Shown: piece by piece, positions 20,424 through 32,998 of the stretch | How the letters are laid out: each line of letters opens with the position of its first letter | Numbering within the stretch: position 1 is the first letter of the stretch | Source of the DNA: Liopterus haemorrhoidalis | Lineage: Eukaryota > Arthropoda > Insecta > Coleoptera > Dytiscidae | DNA length: 64,000 nt | Direction of reading: 5' to 3' | Assembly: GCA_963971575.1 (NCBI GenBank) | Contig: OZ020618.1 | Span: 31,408,231 to 31,472,230, forward strand | Translations under genes and position numbers: made by a program | Notes under the pieces: generated by a model | The model's input: only the letters and a program-made list of their open reading frames with translations | Database searches by the model: none | Told to the model about the DNA's origin: nothing

Positions 20424-22206
20424 CAGAGTGATCCAAAATGATTTAGGACAGTTTAAATTTCCCGGCATAGATTTGAGTGCATTTCACGATATTAGGTTGG
20501 CAGTTGTTAGTGATTTGCATAAAATCATAATGGTTGATCAAAGGGTGACTCGTTGACGTGTATTTAAATTTCTCCAAGCTTTCTTTGAATAATAAACATA
20601 AATAAAACAGTTCTTTTCAGAGCTACAGTTTTGGATAGTTTTGTTGTGAGGTAAGTTTATTATTTAAATGTAATGAAGTTTATAATCTGTACGTATTATT
20701 TATATTTATAGGTTATACCAATATCATCATGGTTTTTTCAAATGAACAAAATGCTTTTATTTTGAAAGCTTATTATCGCAGTGGTATTCGACAGGAAGAT
20801 GGTTCTTGGAAGTATTCTTTGCAACTTTGTAGAGAGCAGTACAATCAATAGTATCCAGAGCATAATGTCTCGTACAAAGTTTTCGCTGAACACAAGGAAA
20901 GGATTGTTGGTCGGTTTGAAGAGAGAAGTTGCATTTGTAAAGGAAAATCACCTGGACGACCATCTGTTTTAACCGACGAAGTAGTTGAGGATGTTAAAAA
21001 TAGAATGGAAGCAAGTCCAAACAAATCTATTCGTAAACTATCGGCACAATCAGGTATGAAACTTACCCTGTAAACATCTCTCTTTTTTATTAAAAAGTGT
21101 AATCACTGTTGTAGGTTTATCATATGGTACAGCTAGAAGAGCTTTAATTCATAAGTTGGACCTGCATCCCTACATGGTTACAGCTGTTCATCAATTATTA
21201 CCGATAGATTACGAACGAAGACTGCAATATTGCAACTGATTTAACGACACTATTAACGATGAAAATATTTTAAATGTAACATTTATGACAGATGAGGCTT
21301 GGTTTCACCTTTCTGGCTATATCAACAGCCAGAATTGCAGAATTTGGGCATCGGAGAATCCTCATAATTTTGTAGAGAGCCCTTTACACCCACAAAAATT
21401 GGGGGTCTGGGTGGCGATTTCAAGGCGTAGAATAATTGGTCCTATATTTTTTCACGGTACAATTGATGGACAGAGGTACCGTGATAACATATTAGAACCT
21501 TTCATAAATGAACTACATGACGATGAGCTGCAAAATGGTTATTTTCAGCAGGACGGTGCACCTCCTCATGTGGCTCGTGAGACATTGCAGTATCTAGAGG
21601 ATTTTTTTGGTGAACGAGTGATTAGTAGGGGTATGTGGCCATCACGTTCACCAGATTTGACCCCTCTGGACTTTTATCTTTTTGGATATTTAAAAAATAA
21701 AATATTTCAAACAAGGCTGCATACGCTAGAGGAATTACAAGCAGCAATACAAAGGGAAATAGAAAACATATCTGAGCAAACTTTGCAGCGAATATTTGAT
21801 AATGTTAAAAGAAGAGTAAATTTATGTTTAGATGCCAATGGAAGACATTTTGAACATTTATTGTAACTTTTATTTATTTTTGAATGCACAAATGTAAGAC
21901 TACTTACAATTTTTTTTTAAGTTTGTATAAATTTGTGTAAATAATAAAATAAACATCTTTAAAAATTATGTTTATGTTTTCTTGTATTTATCCCTGAACT
22001 TGTAACTGCATTGTAAATTAAATAAAAAATAAATAATAAAAATAATTATTATTATTAAATATAGAGAATTTTTACCTACATATGTATACAAACTTATTTT
22101 TGAGACGCCGCTGTTTAAATGTAGGTATGTATTAGTGTTGCCAACATGACAATAATTTAACGTGCCGGGAAATTTAAACTGTCCTCAATCATTTTGGATC
22201 ACTCTG
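20424..22206 (+). mobile_element. Mariner-like (IS630/Tc1/mariner superfamily) transposon, complete but dead
   Basis: Terminal inverted repeats of about 46 bp begin CAGAGTGATCCAAAATGATT at 20424 and at the complement ending 22206, with one or two mismatches. TA target duplications flank it (20422-20423, 22207-22208). Length 1783 bp. One broken transposase gene fills it. Confidence 0.9.
20729..21866 (+). pseudogene. Mariner-like transposase with a small intron, two stops
   Basis: The ATG at 20729 opens an N-terminal HTH region (FSNEQNAFILKAYYRSG). A 61-base intron fits at 21054-21114 (donor CAG/GTATGA, acceptor TTGTAG). The second exon carries the catalytic core: D in FMTDEAWF, D in FQQDGAPPH and D in RSPDLTPLDFY, with 33 residues between the last two, then LFGYLKNKIF. 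Stops at 20849 (TAG) and 21237 (TGA, probably from TGG) break it. The intact remainder of the core starts at the ATG at 21285. It is related to, but distinct from, the transposase at 51920. Confidence 0.8.
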
Positions 22207-22501
22207 TATAGTAGTAGATATATGATTTTATTTACTTAAATTAATACATATCAAAGTATGTTTCATTATATTTAATAGATGTTTAAATATGTTAATAAAT
22301 TTTAGCCACTCAACTATTTATTTTCAATTACTTATATATTGCGAAATTTATGATTTTATATCAGATTGCTCATATTTTCGTGTATTATTTATTTGTATGT
22401 GTGTATGTATGTATGTATATGTTTATGTATATATTTACTAGAATCGTATACTCTTGGAAAGCTATATTTATTTTAAATTTCATTTATACTATTTAGTATC
22501 A

Positions 22502-22536
<35 letters not shown>
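22207..22536. repeat. LINE 3'-like stretch ending in an (AT)n run
   Basis: 22265-22505 resembles 18450-18720 (shared CAGATTGCTCATATT-type and TACTATTTAGTATCAATT-type blocks). It contains GTAT repeats (22398-22420) and ends in about 14 AT repeats (22508-22536). Confidence 0.55.
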
Positions 22537-22538
<2 letters not shown>

Positions 22539-24300
22539 CCACACCTCCCTTTCCCCCAAAATTAGGGTGGCCAGATGGGAGGCCAGGATCTTAAATTCCT
22601 AAGAAAAAAGGAGTGAAACAAATACAACTTAAAGTTGGCCGGGCTAGCGTCAGTGGAGACGGGCGGGGTTTATGATTATAATAATCAATGGGCAGACCTG
22701 GTTCTAGATATGTTCCGAATAAAATTATACTAACGGTATTACTTAACAGGGCGCCAGTTAGTCAAACAGTTTAAGTGATCAGCGCAGACTAACATACGCT
22801 GATCTGACCTACCTTGGAATTCCGTCACTCCTACACTGTAATAAAAATAGGAGAAATAGGGGCTATCCAAAGTATCCAAAAATGTAATAAAAAGCAAAAG
22901 GAGTATCCCTTTTATTATTCGGCAGTAAGTGCCGAAGTAGAGTTAAATAATAGTGTACAAAATAAACAGCTAGTACAGTACATCAATAAATAATCAAAAG
23001 TATCTCACACAAATCGTATTTCTACTACAATACTGCCAAAATAAACAGTAGTCGGACGTTGATCGATCATCGTATACAATTTCAGTAAAGTACTAAAACT
23101 AGAATCTACTTCTGACTCTTGTGAGAACTAGAGACCATGAATTTATGTTATACAAAAAAATAAAAGAATATTACTCACATAAAAAAAGAAAACAACTAAA
23201 TCTAACACTTATCTGTACTACACTCTTAAATATACGGGTCTGAGCGGTAGATGCTCACTGCCACAGGATTCCCAGGACAGCTCGACGTTCTCCTCACGTA
23301 CACGTCGGAGCGTCTTTTTCTTTCCTACGTGGCTGGATCCAGGAAACCAGGTTATGTCAGCAAAATCCTCCGGACTCCCTCCGAATTGGATTCTCAAAAA
23401 TGTTCAAGCAGCAAACAAACGAAAATGCAGAAAACGAAAACGTAAACGACATCGATAATCCTCCAACGGGAACGAAAACGAGACGGAAACGTAAACGTAG
23501 CGGGAACGGAAACGTAGACGAAGCGTAAACGATGTCGGTACGGGAACGTTATCGGTACGGAAACGTTATCGGTACAGAAGCGTTATCGGTACGAAAACGT
23601 TATCGGTATGGAAACGGAAACGTAGACGAAAACGCGAAATCGTCGGGACGGAAACGTTATCGGTACGGAAACGGAAACGTAGACGAAAACGGCCTAAAAA
23701 AATATACAAACGGAACTAGAAATGTGATTCTGCGTGCGCAATGTGCGCACATTTCCGCTGCAATGAGCACGTGGGAATTTTCATCAGAAATTCCCACAAA
23801 TTCGTATCTCGCGATACGAATTATGGTACAGAGATACTCGGTGTCTACTTTGAAATAAAGATAGACTCACCTAAGTTGTGATGCGGCCGTATGTGTGTAT
23901 GTTGGCCCCTTTTCTAAGACCTGGTGGTAACTTTCGATGTACAGTTGCACAATTTCACTGCACAAAATTGTAGAATAAAACGTAGTACTGTTGAAATCTG
24001 CAAAAGATTTAATCTCGCTACTTATATGCTCGTACAATAACTTCTTCGACTGTCACTACATCTTGCTTTCTCAGCGGTCAAACATTTTATGTCGCGCGGA
24101 GTCTAGGGTTTGTAACTGTCTCAACCTTCATGAAACTGTTTCCCTAGGTGTGCTGTGTAACACTAGGCTAGGAGAAGTCTGGATGAGTACGCCCGGTAAC
24201 ACACATACGTGATCTGGGTGTTCTACTCTACATGCTCCCTGCGTCAGTTTGCTCCCGCCTGAGTTTAGAACCCAGGCTTATACTTCAGTTCTAAACATTG
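22537..24300 (-). other. LTR-like block (possible solo LTR) of unknown family
   Basis: GC-richer than its flanks and without coding. The plus-strand edge TGCCACACCTCCC abuts the (AT)n run, and the - strand has AATAAA-type signals near 22910-22920. This resembles the 7926-9122 and 60458-62546 blocks in character. The right edge and target duplication were not found, so this is tentative. Confidence 0.3.
23410..23700. repeat. Minisatellite of GGAAACGTTATCGGTAC-type units
   Basis: About 17 short units alternating ACGTTATCGGTACGGAA and CGGAAACGTAGACGAA, CpG-rich, inside the LTR-like block. The open frames here are by-products of the repeat. Confidence 0.85.
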
Positions 24301-25381
24301 CAATTCACACGAGTTGTACATTTCCTTTATTTGTTTAGTGTATTGAAACCATTTTCTCAAAATTTTTTACTAAATTTGAATTATTCGTGTTTTTCTCATA
24401 GTATATATAAAACTTTCTGAATGATATTTGAAACCCGATTTACGCACAAATTAGTCAACAGATGGCACGGATAGATTTTTGCAGTTTTCTAGTTTAACGC
24501 TTTTTGTAGTTAGCCTACTGGACGCTACGGGAAAGTTTAAATTAAATAAATCAATTATGAATATAAGTATTATACAGAAAAAGAAATTTTGCTCTAAAAA
24601 TGAAAGATTTTGTTTTCAAGAAGGCACCGACAACAAATATAATATATTTTTGTATTTAATATATAATTTTGAAAGTATTGTTTTAAAATTTAATGTACTG
24701 TACATTCGTTTTAAAAAATTGTAATGTCAAATTGAAAGCAATACACATTTGAATTGTGAGTACTGTACTTTAAAACTAACAGCATTTGATACTCGTTTTA
24801 AGTAATTTTTGCATTTAAATTAATATTACATTGTTTATATTTCAAAATACTTACTTTTGATTTGATCATACTTTTACATGAAAGGTATTAGTGGAAAGGT
24901 AAAATTCTTCATAAAACTATTGAATTTTAATTAATTATATTTATTACATCTTAAAATTAAAAATACAAAAAATATAAAAATAAAAAATGTATCTGTTTAT
25001 ATTAAAAATTATATGTATCACATTTTGCTCACAGCGTCCATTCTGTATAACATTTTATGTTAGAAAGAAAAAAATATATAAAATTATAAAAACTTGTTTC
25101 TAATTTAGCATTTTTCTTTAATATTGTAAATATGAAGTGGATAACTTGTAAAAGATATTAATTGGTCGTAAAACTAGATGTCCACTATTTTTTTCCCACT
25201 TCAAAAGACTGATAGTGTTCATTGAAACAAATAATATCAATTTGAGATTCAATTATATAAACATCCTTTTTCTCATTAATAACAATATTAAGAATTTTAT
25301 ATAAATCTAGTTATTTTCTTTGGTACCTAATTAAATAATACTTTTTTTTTACAAACGGTGCCTCTGAATATTATTTCATTT
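24301..25381. other. Non-coding AT-rich stretch
   Basis: Nothing recognisable beyond A/T-rich sequence; an ORF of 81 codons at 24479-24724 has no features of a protein family and is not called. Confidence 0.4.
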
Positions 25382-25514
25382 ATGTCGAGTTGCTGACGTA
25401 AGAGTTTTTTCTAACTCAAATTAAAATCATTTGTTTTTATATGTTACAATATACAAAAGCAAATGATTTTAACTTGAGTCAGGGATAATTCTTACTTTAG
25501 CAACCAGCCATTAA
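25382..25514. mobile_element. Palindromic MITE, copy 1
   Basis: The inner arms TAAAATCATTTGTTTTTATA and the complementary AAGCAAATGATTTTAACTTG form a long hairpin; the right end reads TTTAGCAACCAGCCATT. Same family as 26592-26822. Confidence 0.7.
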
Positions 25515-25586
25515 ACATGAAGCATTTTTGGTTACTTTAGAATAATCGTGATATAATGAAACGAATTGGATCACAAATAAATGAAG

Positions 25587-25667
25587 CAACAATCAACTTA
25601 TTTATGTATTTCTGTCTCGTACATGTCTTGCATGAATGAGAAAGAAATATATAAATAAGTTGATTGA
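25587..25667. repeat. Small inverted-repeat element
   Basis: AATCAACTTATTTATGTATT at the left and ATATAAATAAGTTGATT at the right are complementary, with a partly paired centre around CATG (about 80 bp in all). It abuts the MITE that starts at 25669. Confidence 0.6.
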
Positions 25668-25668
25668 G

Positions 25669-25925
25669 GCCCGGTCTTTCCACCTTCAGATAAAGTCCCA
25701 GGTAACTATCTGACAGATAAGGTTATTTATAACTTCATCTGCTGAATAAATGTCAATACCAATCAGTGAATTCAATACGTCAGTCTCATTATCTGTTATA
25801 TAACTATCCGATAGATACATTTGTATTGTAAGACGGGATGACATTTATGCAGCAGATGAAGTTACAAATAACCTTATCAGTCAGATAGTTACCAGGTAGT
25901 TTATCTAGAGGTGGAAAGACCGGGC
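25669..25925. mobile_element. Long-TIR MITE, 257 bp
   Basis: The ends GGCCCGGTCTTTCCACCT and the complement ending in GGAAAGACCGGGCC are inverted repeats that continue for about 95 bp with few mismatches (including AAGGTTATTT and ACTTCATCTGCTG). Target duplication not clear. Confidence 0.75.
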
Positions 25926-25999
25926 CTAAAACAAATTCGATCCGTGTATTGTCTTCACTATTGGCCAAATTTTAAAATATTCTTCAGTGGAAGAATACT

Positions 26000-26475
26000 C
26001 TATATTTTTTTGATAGGCATGGGGCACTGCTTCATCTTCTGTAGAACCTCCTCAGACGGCGCCTGGTGTAATTGGAGCCATAATTGAATAGAAGAAGACA
26101 CAGTGTCATCCACTTCTTCAGAAGTAACTGTATGCGGGGTTCCAACCCTCCTACAGGGGTTTCTCGATTTTATTTTATGCGTCTGGTTTATGTAACGGGT
26201 ATACAGAACTCCACCCTGCCTATGTTTATATGCTGAAGTTTTATAAAAAGAAGTCCTGAAAAATAATTATTAAAAAATAAATAAAACTAAAAAACTTATG
26301 CTATTATAATCCACATGATTAAAGTACTTACAGGTTCTTCATTGGGAAACAGTTGGCAGATTTGCCCTTTTATTTTACAAAAGTCTTCTTTATGTAACCT
26401 TCTCTCTTTATAAAATGATTTTTTATTTAGAACATATCTACCTGTGCATTCTTCCCTTAATGTGCTTTTTACATT
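26000..26475 (-). pseudogene. Two-exon remnant of an unrecognised gene
   Basis: Exon a: 26475-26332, exactly 48 open codons, bounded by TTTCAG/AATG and CCT/GTAAGT, with ...CTGRYVLNKKSFYKERRLHK... and QICQLFPNEEP. Exon b: 26255-26000, bounded by TTTTTCAG, with 84 open codons (QGGVLYTRYINQTHKIKS, then VTSEEVDDTVSSSIQLWLQL) and a stop at 26000. Both exons are open in only one frame, but the frames do not match across the splice (one base off), so the gene is probably broken. A possible third exon is at 27370-27291. I do not recognise the family with certainty; it recalls uncharacterised, repeated insect proteins. MITEs occupy the intervening sequence. Confidence 0.4.
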
Positions 26476-26591
26476 CTGAAATTATATTTCATAATTACTA
26501 AAATATTTATAAAACAATATTTGAATGATGAAACTTGATGCTTGACAACTATTGAGACTCACTTTTTGTTTTACTTGTCACAATTCAGTTA

Positions 26592-26846
26592 TGGCCGGTT
26601 GCTAAAGAATTTTCCCTAACTCAAGTTAAAATCATTTGTTTTTGTATGTTGTAACATATAAAACCAAATGATTTTAACTTGAGTAATGTCGGGTTGCTAA
26701 TGTAAGAGTTTTCTCCAACTCAAGTTAAAGTCATTTGTTTTTATATGTTACAACATACAAAAACAAATGATTTTAACTTGAGTTAAGGATAATTCTTACT
26801 TTAGCAACCGGCCATTAAAGAAAACTCTTACGTTAGCAACCGGACA
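26592..26846. mobile_element. Palindromic MITE, two hairpins in tandem
   Basis: The left end ATGGCCGGTTGCTAAAG is inverted at TTTAGCAACCGGCCAT (about 26802-26818). Inside are two successive hairpins whose arms are ACTCAAGTTAAAATCATTTG and its complement (stems of about 30 bp; 26618-26679 and 26720-26786). A partial third end follows (CTTACGTTAGCAACCGGACAT). Confidence 0.75.
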
Positions 26847-27863
26847 TTAATGGTTTTATCAGTTTATGGTTTGTTTTTCATCTTCAGTGATCAGGGGCCC
26901 TTTTTTTTTGTATTAACATAATCAAGTAAAAAATTTAAAAATACTATAACAAGACTTTATTCTATATAATCAATAAATAACAAAAAAACATGTTACAAAA
27001 GAATCAATTCAAAAAAAAGGTATTATAATAAATTGCCTTTCTATAATATAAATTTGCTTTCGATAAATTCACCGGTTACCTCTTAGCACGCAGCTCAATA
27101 GTTAGGTACGGCTGGTACTCGGCAGGACACATGGGCTCGCTCTTTTGGCGGCTCTGAGTATAATTTTATTGTACCTATTAATTAAATTGTGAAAAGTGCG
27201 ATAAAGCACGCATCTCAAGCGTTTCATTAACTTATATTATTAGCTGTGAAGCATCGAGTCTGTACACACATATTTTATTAATTTACTTACAATAGAACGA
27301 ACTTCGTCATCTGTTGTATCTCTTCCTGGTATGATAAATCAGATGTTGGACGTAACAAATCATGATTACACTAAAATAATAATAATGATTAAACAAAAAT
27401 TGTATTTTCATGTAATACACAAAATATCTTAAGAATGGTCTATACAAGTTTTCATTTGGTTTAGTTTTTGAATGGTATACAGCATCGAAATAATTAGAGT
27501 GATTTCTGCGGTTTGGACAATTCGAAGAAAATCCTTCAAAATGTTACCTTTGGATATAATTTAATAAAAATCATTTGTTATCGTAATGCTATGTACAAAA
27601 TTGTTAAATGGGTAGGTATCGGTTAGAGATTAGCTTCTACGATTATTCAAAAAAGTACCTTCAAGTGAAGACAATTTGAAAATTATATTCTTAAGATATT
27701 TTACTTCAAATATTTTCTTTTACAAGCTTTTGTTTTTTATCTTTCTTCTAGGCGTTACAGGCCACGAGAAATTACTCAACAGGACAATGGTGGTCCATAA
27801 GCCACTAGTTATTATTATAATCAGTTTCAAAAGGTTACACACAACTAAATTTTGAAATGTGAT
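26847..27863. other. Mostly non-coding stretch with one possible exon
   Basis: An 80-base open segment at 27370-27291 (- strand), bounded by TTATTTTAG and GTAAGT, may be an upstream exon of the 26.0-26.5 kb remnant; it appears to have a one-base frame break. Otherwise nothing recognisable. Confidence 0.3.
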
Positions 27864-28106
27864 TGTTGCGTAATTATTTATTTAATTATTTAATTTTTTA
27901 ATGTATTGTTTACATCTTGCAACAGCGCAAGTTATGTGGCAACATTGTATACAGAGACAGTAGTAAAGTTGTAGTCCGAATGCAGCGTAGCACAGGTGTG
28001 CCTGATAATAAAGTTTTTGAATACACATATTAGGTGTTTGCATTATTTATTCATACTATGCGCAAGTGTCCCTATAGGACGACGGCCTCTGGGAAAGTTT
28101 ACAACA
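27864..28106 (+). repeat. BEL/Pao 5' LTR
   Basis: 243 bp, TG...CA ends, with AATAAAG (about 28008-28014) as the probable polyadenylation signal. Appears identical to 33886-34128. Confidence 0.95.
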
Positions 28107-28540
28107 TATTTTGGTCCTTCGAGCAAAGGATAGTGATCTTTGTGGTCCTATCAAGTTGGTTAAAATAGTGAGTGAGTGGTAGACATTTTGTTTTGTTACG
28201 GCAACCTTGAAGTGCAGTGAACAACAGTTCCCGCGCCTTAATTGTCCGACAGTCATACTTCGCAGCGTAGAGGGTTGCAGCAAACGCAAGCCATCTTACC
28301 AAGCCTACTAAGGTGCGTCTACACTTACATCAAGCGTCAAACATCAGGTGATCACACAATACTGCATCAATCGGAATTTGGATTGGAATTACAGCGACAT
28401 CCTTGCATTTTTTTGAACCGTAAGTTTTCCTTTGTTTTTATTATCCTTGTTTTGTTGAGTACAGCCAGTACAATCGCATTTTAAGTAATACTACATACAC
28501 GTATTATCTTTGCATTTTGGATATTTGTTTATTTGCAATA

Positions 28541-31382
28541 TGGAGCCCAAAAATGTACTTAAAGCGCTTCATTACAAGCGTGGTGCGTTAAAATCTTGTT
28601 TAACGCTATGTGAAAAATTCTTAGAACAATTAGAATTGGATAGCGCACATCCAGGTTAGTGCCACAACCATCGCTAGTCTACGAAATGGAACACAGGCTT
28701 TTTAAAATTGATAGTGTGTTAGATGAATTCAAGCAGTTACAAGCTGAGATTGAACATTTAGATGAAGAAACATCTCCTGAAATTCATTTAAAGGAACACG
28801 GAGCCTTCGAATCGTCATATTTTAAGTTGATTGGAACACTTAAAAGAAAAATCGCAGAATTTTCTCCGGCTAATACAGCTTTAGAAAATAACAATTCATC
28901 ATCGCTAAACAACACGCAAACGGGCGAAACAAACCGTAAGCATGTAAAATTACCCACCATTACGCTACCGGTTTTTGACGGTACCTTTGAAAATTGGCTA
29001 GAATTTAGAGACACATACAATTCTCTGATTCACAACGCAAAAATGGATCCCATTGAGAAATACCACTACCTTAAAGCAGCTTTAACAGGCTCAGCTGCGA
29101 CGGTGATAAAATCCTTACCAATTTGTGATGCGAATTACGAACTCGCATGGGAAATGATTTGCGAAAGGTTCAATAATCGTAGATCTTTGATATTTAATCA
29201 TGTTAAGGCTTTATTTAACATTTCGAGCGTTTCAAAGGGCACCTCAAATAATCTTAGGGAAATGATAGACAACGCGTCTAAAAATGTTCGCACGCTAACA
29301 AATTTGAAACTACCCAGCGAACAATGGGGCGAAGTTTTTTTGGTTTATGTTTTGGGTGAAAAATTGGATAGCGAAACGTCTTCCGAATGGGACGAACATA
29401 AGATGAAGATTGAAATACCTAGTTTCAAAGATTTCAAAGATTTTGTGGAGGAAAGGGCAGAGTTATTAGAGTCCAAAGAAAATAAAAATAACGAACAGCC
29501 ATGTCATCAAAAATCTACTCCTCAAAAATCTACCCCTCAAAAATCTACTCCTCAAAGAGCTAAGCAAACCTCTAAATCTTTTATAGTCACTTCAAACGAA
29601 TGCGCGTTTTGCAACGGTGCACACAAGGTGTACACATGCACAGACTTTTTGAAACTGTCGCCGAATTTGCGGTACGAACGGGTCAAACAGCTCAAATTAT
29701 GCGTGAACTGTTTGAAACCAGGCCATTACGGCAAGGATTGCAAATCTAGTAATTGCAGAAAGTGTTCAGCAAAACACAACACTTTGCTACATTTTCAGTC
29801 TCCAGCGAGGCAGACGACTGAAACCAAAGTTTTAACAAATCGGACATATCGTTCAAAATTGTCGGAAGTTCTTCTTTCCACAGCTGAAATAAGAATATAC
29901 AGCCAAGACGGGACTTTGCATAAGTGCCGAGCAATATTGGATTCTGGTTCGCAATCTCACTTCATCACAGCAGACCTGTGTCAAAAATTGAAGTTGGAAA
30001 CTACTAACGTGGACATGCGTATCATTGGCATCAATCAGGTGAAGTCTACCATTGAAAACAAATGCGCAGTTCGCATAAAATCGCGTGTTAATAATTACAC
30101 AGACACTATAACATGTTTTGTTATACCTGAGGTAAGTCGTTGTACACCAGGTCATAAAATTGAAACATCATTTTCAATTCCAAATCACATCAAATTAGCT
30201 GATCCAAATTTCGACAAACCAGCTAAAATTGACATGCTTTTGGGAGCAGAAATATTTTGGAAGCTTATCTGCGTTGGGCAGGTAACAATGGGTTCTAACA
30301 ATCCAACACTACAGAAGACAAGACTTGGATGGGTCGTGTCTGGACGGGTTGGTGCGGAGCAACAAAACGACATTAAAATTCGTTGCAATCTCAGTCAAGA
30401 TCTCAGCGATCAACTAAGCAGGTTTTGGGAGATTGAGGAACTCTCGTCTGAAAAGGTTCTAACAAACAAAGAAAAACTATGTGAAGCTCACTACGTAAAT
30501 ACGACGAAGAGAGATCCAGAAGGACGCTTTATCGTATCCACACCGCTAAGACAATCACTAGAAGTGCTAGGTGATTCATCACAAAATGCCTTAAAACGTT
30601 TCCAGTCATTGGAAAGGAAATTGGGACAAAATCATAACATGAAAAAAAGGTATATTGACTTCATGAACGAATATCTAGACATGGGCCATATGTCAAAAAT
30701 CGATCCTAGGTCATCAGAAAAACTTGTTTATTTACCACATCATGGAGTACTGAAGGAAGACAGTACAACAACAAAATTGAGAGTTGTATTTGACGGCTCA
30801 GCACAGACCACCACTGGAATATCCATCAATGAACTCCAAATGGTTGGCCCCACAATACAGAGTGATCTTTTTTCTATTATTTTTCGCTTTCGACAACATC
30901 AATACGTCGTTTCGGCCGACATCGCCAAGATGTACAGGCAGGTTTTAATGGCACTGGAACAACGGTCGCTACAGTGTATATTCTGGCGTTCCAGCCCAGC
31001 CGAACCATTGCACACATATCAATTGAACACGGTAACCTACGGAACAGCCGCAGCAGCTTACCTAGCAATTCGTTGTTTGAAACAGTTAGCAGACGAAAAC
31101 GCAGTAAAGTATCCACAAGCTTCTCAAGTATTGGAGAACGATTTTTACGTGGACGATCTGTTAACAGGTTCAGATTGCATTGAGAAAGCAACTTCCATTT
31201 GCAAACAAGTAAACGAAATCTTGTCAATGGGATGTTTTCCTCTTCGAAAATGGATCTCAAACGAGCCGAGGATACTCGAGGGTATCAGCGGCAAGGAACA
31301 GTCGCCAGAGAATTACGACTTCGGATCGCGTGAAACTCTAAAACACTTGGAATTCTATGGTCGCCAAAGGAAGATACTTTGA
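28541..31382 (+). pseudogene. gag-pol: BEL/Pao Gag, protease and RT N-terminal part (frameshifted)
   Basis: Translation should start at the ATG at 28541 (MEPKNVLKALHYKRGALKSC), but that frame stops at 28656-28658 and the protein continues in another frame from about 28652 to 31382 without its own ATG. Counting from 28659: gag capsid region to about residue 270 (including DGTFENWLEFRDTYNSLIH), zinc knuckles CAFCNGAHKVYTC (near 315) and CVNCLKPGHYGKDC (near 348), protease LDSGSQSHF (near 426), RT with DIAKMY (near 754) and FYVDDLL (near 828). The end is wrong: the normal continuation LGILWSPKEDT is shifted, explained by one missing A near 31340. All catalytic motifs are intact. Confidence 0.9.
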
Positions 31383-32998
31383 TCTACAACATAAAGGCAG
31401 ACAATCTGCGGCAAGAAGTCACGAAAAGAGCAATCCTCTCAGCGATCGCACAAATATTCGATCCTTTAGGATTACTAGGAGCTTGTACTATAAAGGCCAA
31501 AATCATTTTGCAGCAACTATGGTGCGAAAAAATAGATTGGGATGAAACAATACCCGCCGAACTTCACGTAGAATGGACAAAATACAAGAAGGAGCTACAT
31601 GAGCTCAACGATATTGCAATACCACGTAGCATCATTTGCAAAAATGCTACTCGAATAGACATACATGGATTTAGCGACGCATCACAACGAGCGTACGGTG
31701 CTTGTATGTACGTACGAAGCGAAAGCAGCGATGGTACAGTCTCAATTCACTTATTGACGGCAAAATCCAAAGTTGCACCCATGAAGACGCTTAGCATTCC
31801 ACGTTTGGAACTATGCGGGACATTAGTTTTAGCCAGACTACAGGACAAAGTAGCCAGAGCTTTAACCAAGAAAATAGACAATTTTTATTGTTGGTGTGAT
31901 TCACAAATCGCATTGGCATGGATTAAGACTCCTGTAAATCAGTTAAAATCATTTGTTGCAAACAGAGTTGACGAAGTTCAAACTCTGACACGAAACTCCA
32001 AATGGCAATATATAACTTCAAAGGATAACCCGGCAGACCTTATATCTCGAGGCGTTAGTCCAAGCATTTTGAAGAACTCTTGTTTATGGTGGCATGGACC
32101 AAATTGGTTCCAACAAAGTGAAAACAATTGGCCAGTAAACTCTATCACAAAATCAGAGGACTTACCAGAATTAAAATCAAAAACTCAATGTTTCAACTCG
32201 AACAACGAAACAAAGGTGTTATTTAGATTCATTGACAGGTTTTCAAACTTCAACAAGCTTAAACGAAGCATCGCTTACTGTTTGCGCTTCGCCAACAATG
32301 CGCGCAAGCAAAAGGTAGAGCGTCAACACGGACCTCTCACCACCGATGAACTAAAATATTCGCTAAATTGTTTGATCAAATTAGTACAGAAAGAATGTTT
32401 CCAAAAGGAATTTCATTGTCTCAAACAAAGGGACTCATTAGACAAGAAGAGCAAATTGCTCAACCTGAACCCTTTTTTAGATTCAGAAGGCATCATCAGA
32501 GTAGGAGGGCGGATTCGACACTCAAATTTTCCATACGCTCAGAAACATCCTATCCTAATGCCAAGCAAACATCACTTCGTTAACTTATTGCTTAGATACG
32601 AACACATACGTTTGGCTCATGCGAGTCAGCAACAATTATTGTATTCACTACGCGAACAATTTTGGATTGTTTCAGGACGAAATATTGTTAGAAAAACGAT
32701 ACATGATTGCATAAGATGTCATCGCATTAAGCCAAGACATATAAATCCGATAATGGGAGATATACCTTCCAGTCGCATTTTACCAAATCTACCTTTCGTT
32801 ATCACCGGCGTAGATTACGCAGGTCCTTTCATGATCAAAGATAGAAAGGGACGTGGATCTATGGTGACAAAATGCTATATTTCATTATTTATTTGCTATA
32901 CTACGAAGGCGATACACATGGAACTCGTCTCCGATCTTACAACAGAGGCTTTCATGCAGCCTTACGAAGATTTACTTCTCGACGAGGTAAACCTATAG
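31379..32998 (+). pseudogene. pol: BEL/Pao RT C-terminus, RNase H and integrase N-terminal part
   Basis: Continuation of the same polyprotein in a second frame. The real protein joins upstream at about 31345 (WSPKEDTLIYNI). It contains the Pao peptidase-adjacent region (ILSAIAQIFDPLGLLGAC), RNase H with HGFSDASQRAYGACMY (near residue 97), the integrase HHCC zinc module (HIRLAHASQQ to CIRCHRIKP, near 405-455) and the first catalytic Asp (GVDYAGPF, near 477). It ends in a false C-terminus after TTEAFM, where one missing G near 32955 shifts the frame. Confidence 0.9.

Noticed and set aside
24479..24724. An 81-codon ORF
   Set aside because: AT-rich, Lys/Asn/Phe-biased random reading with no family features.
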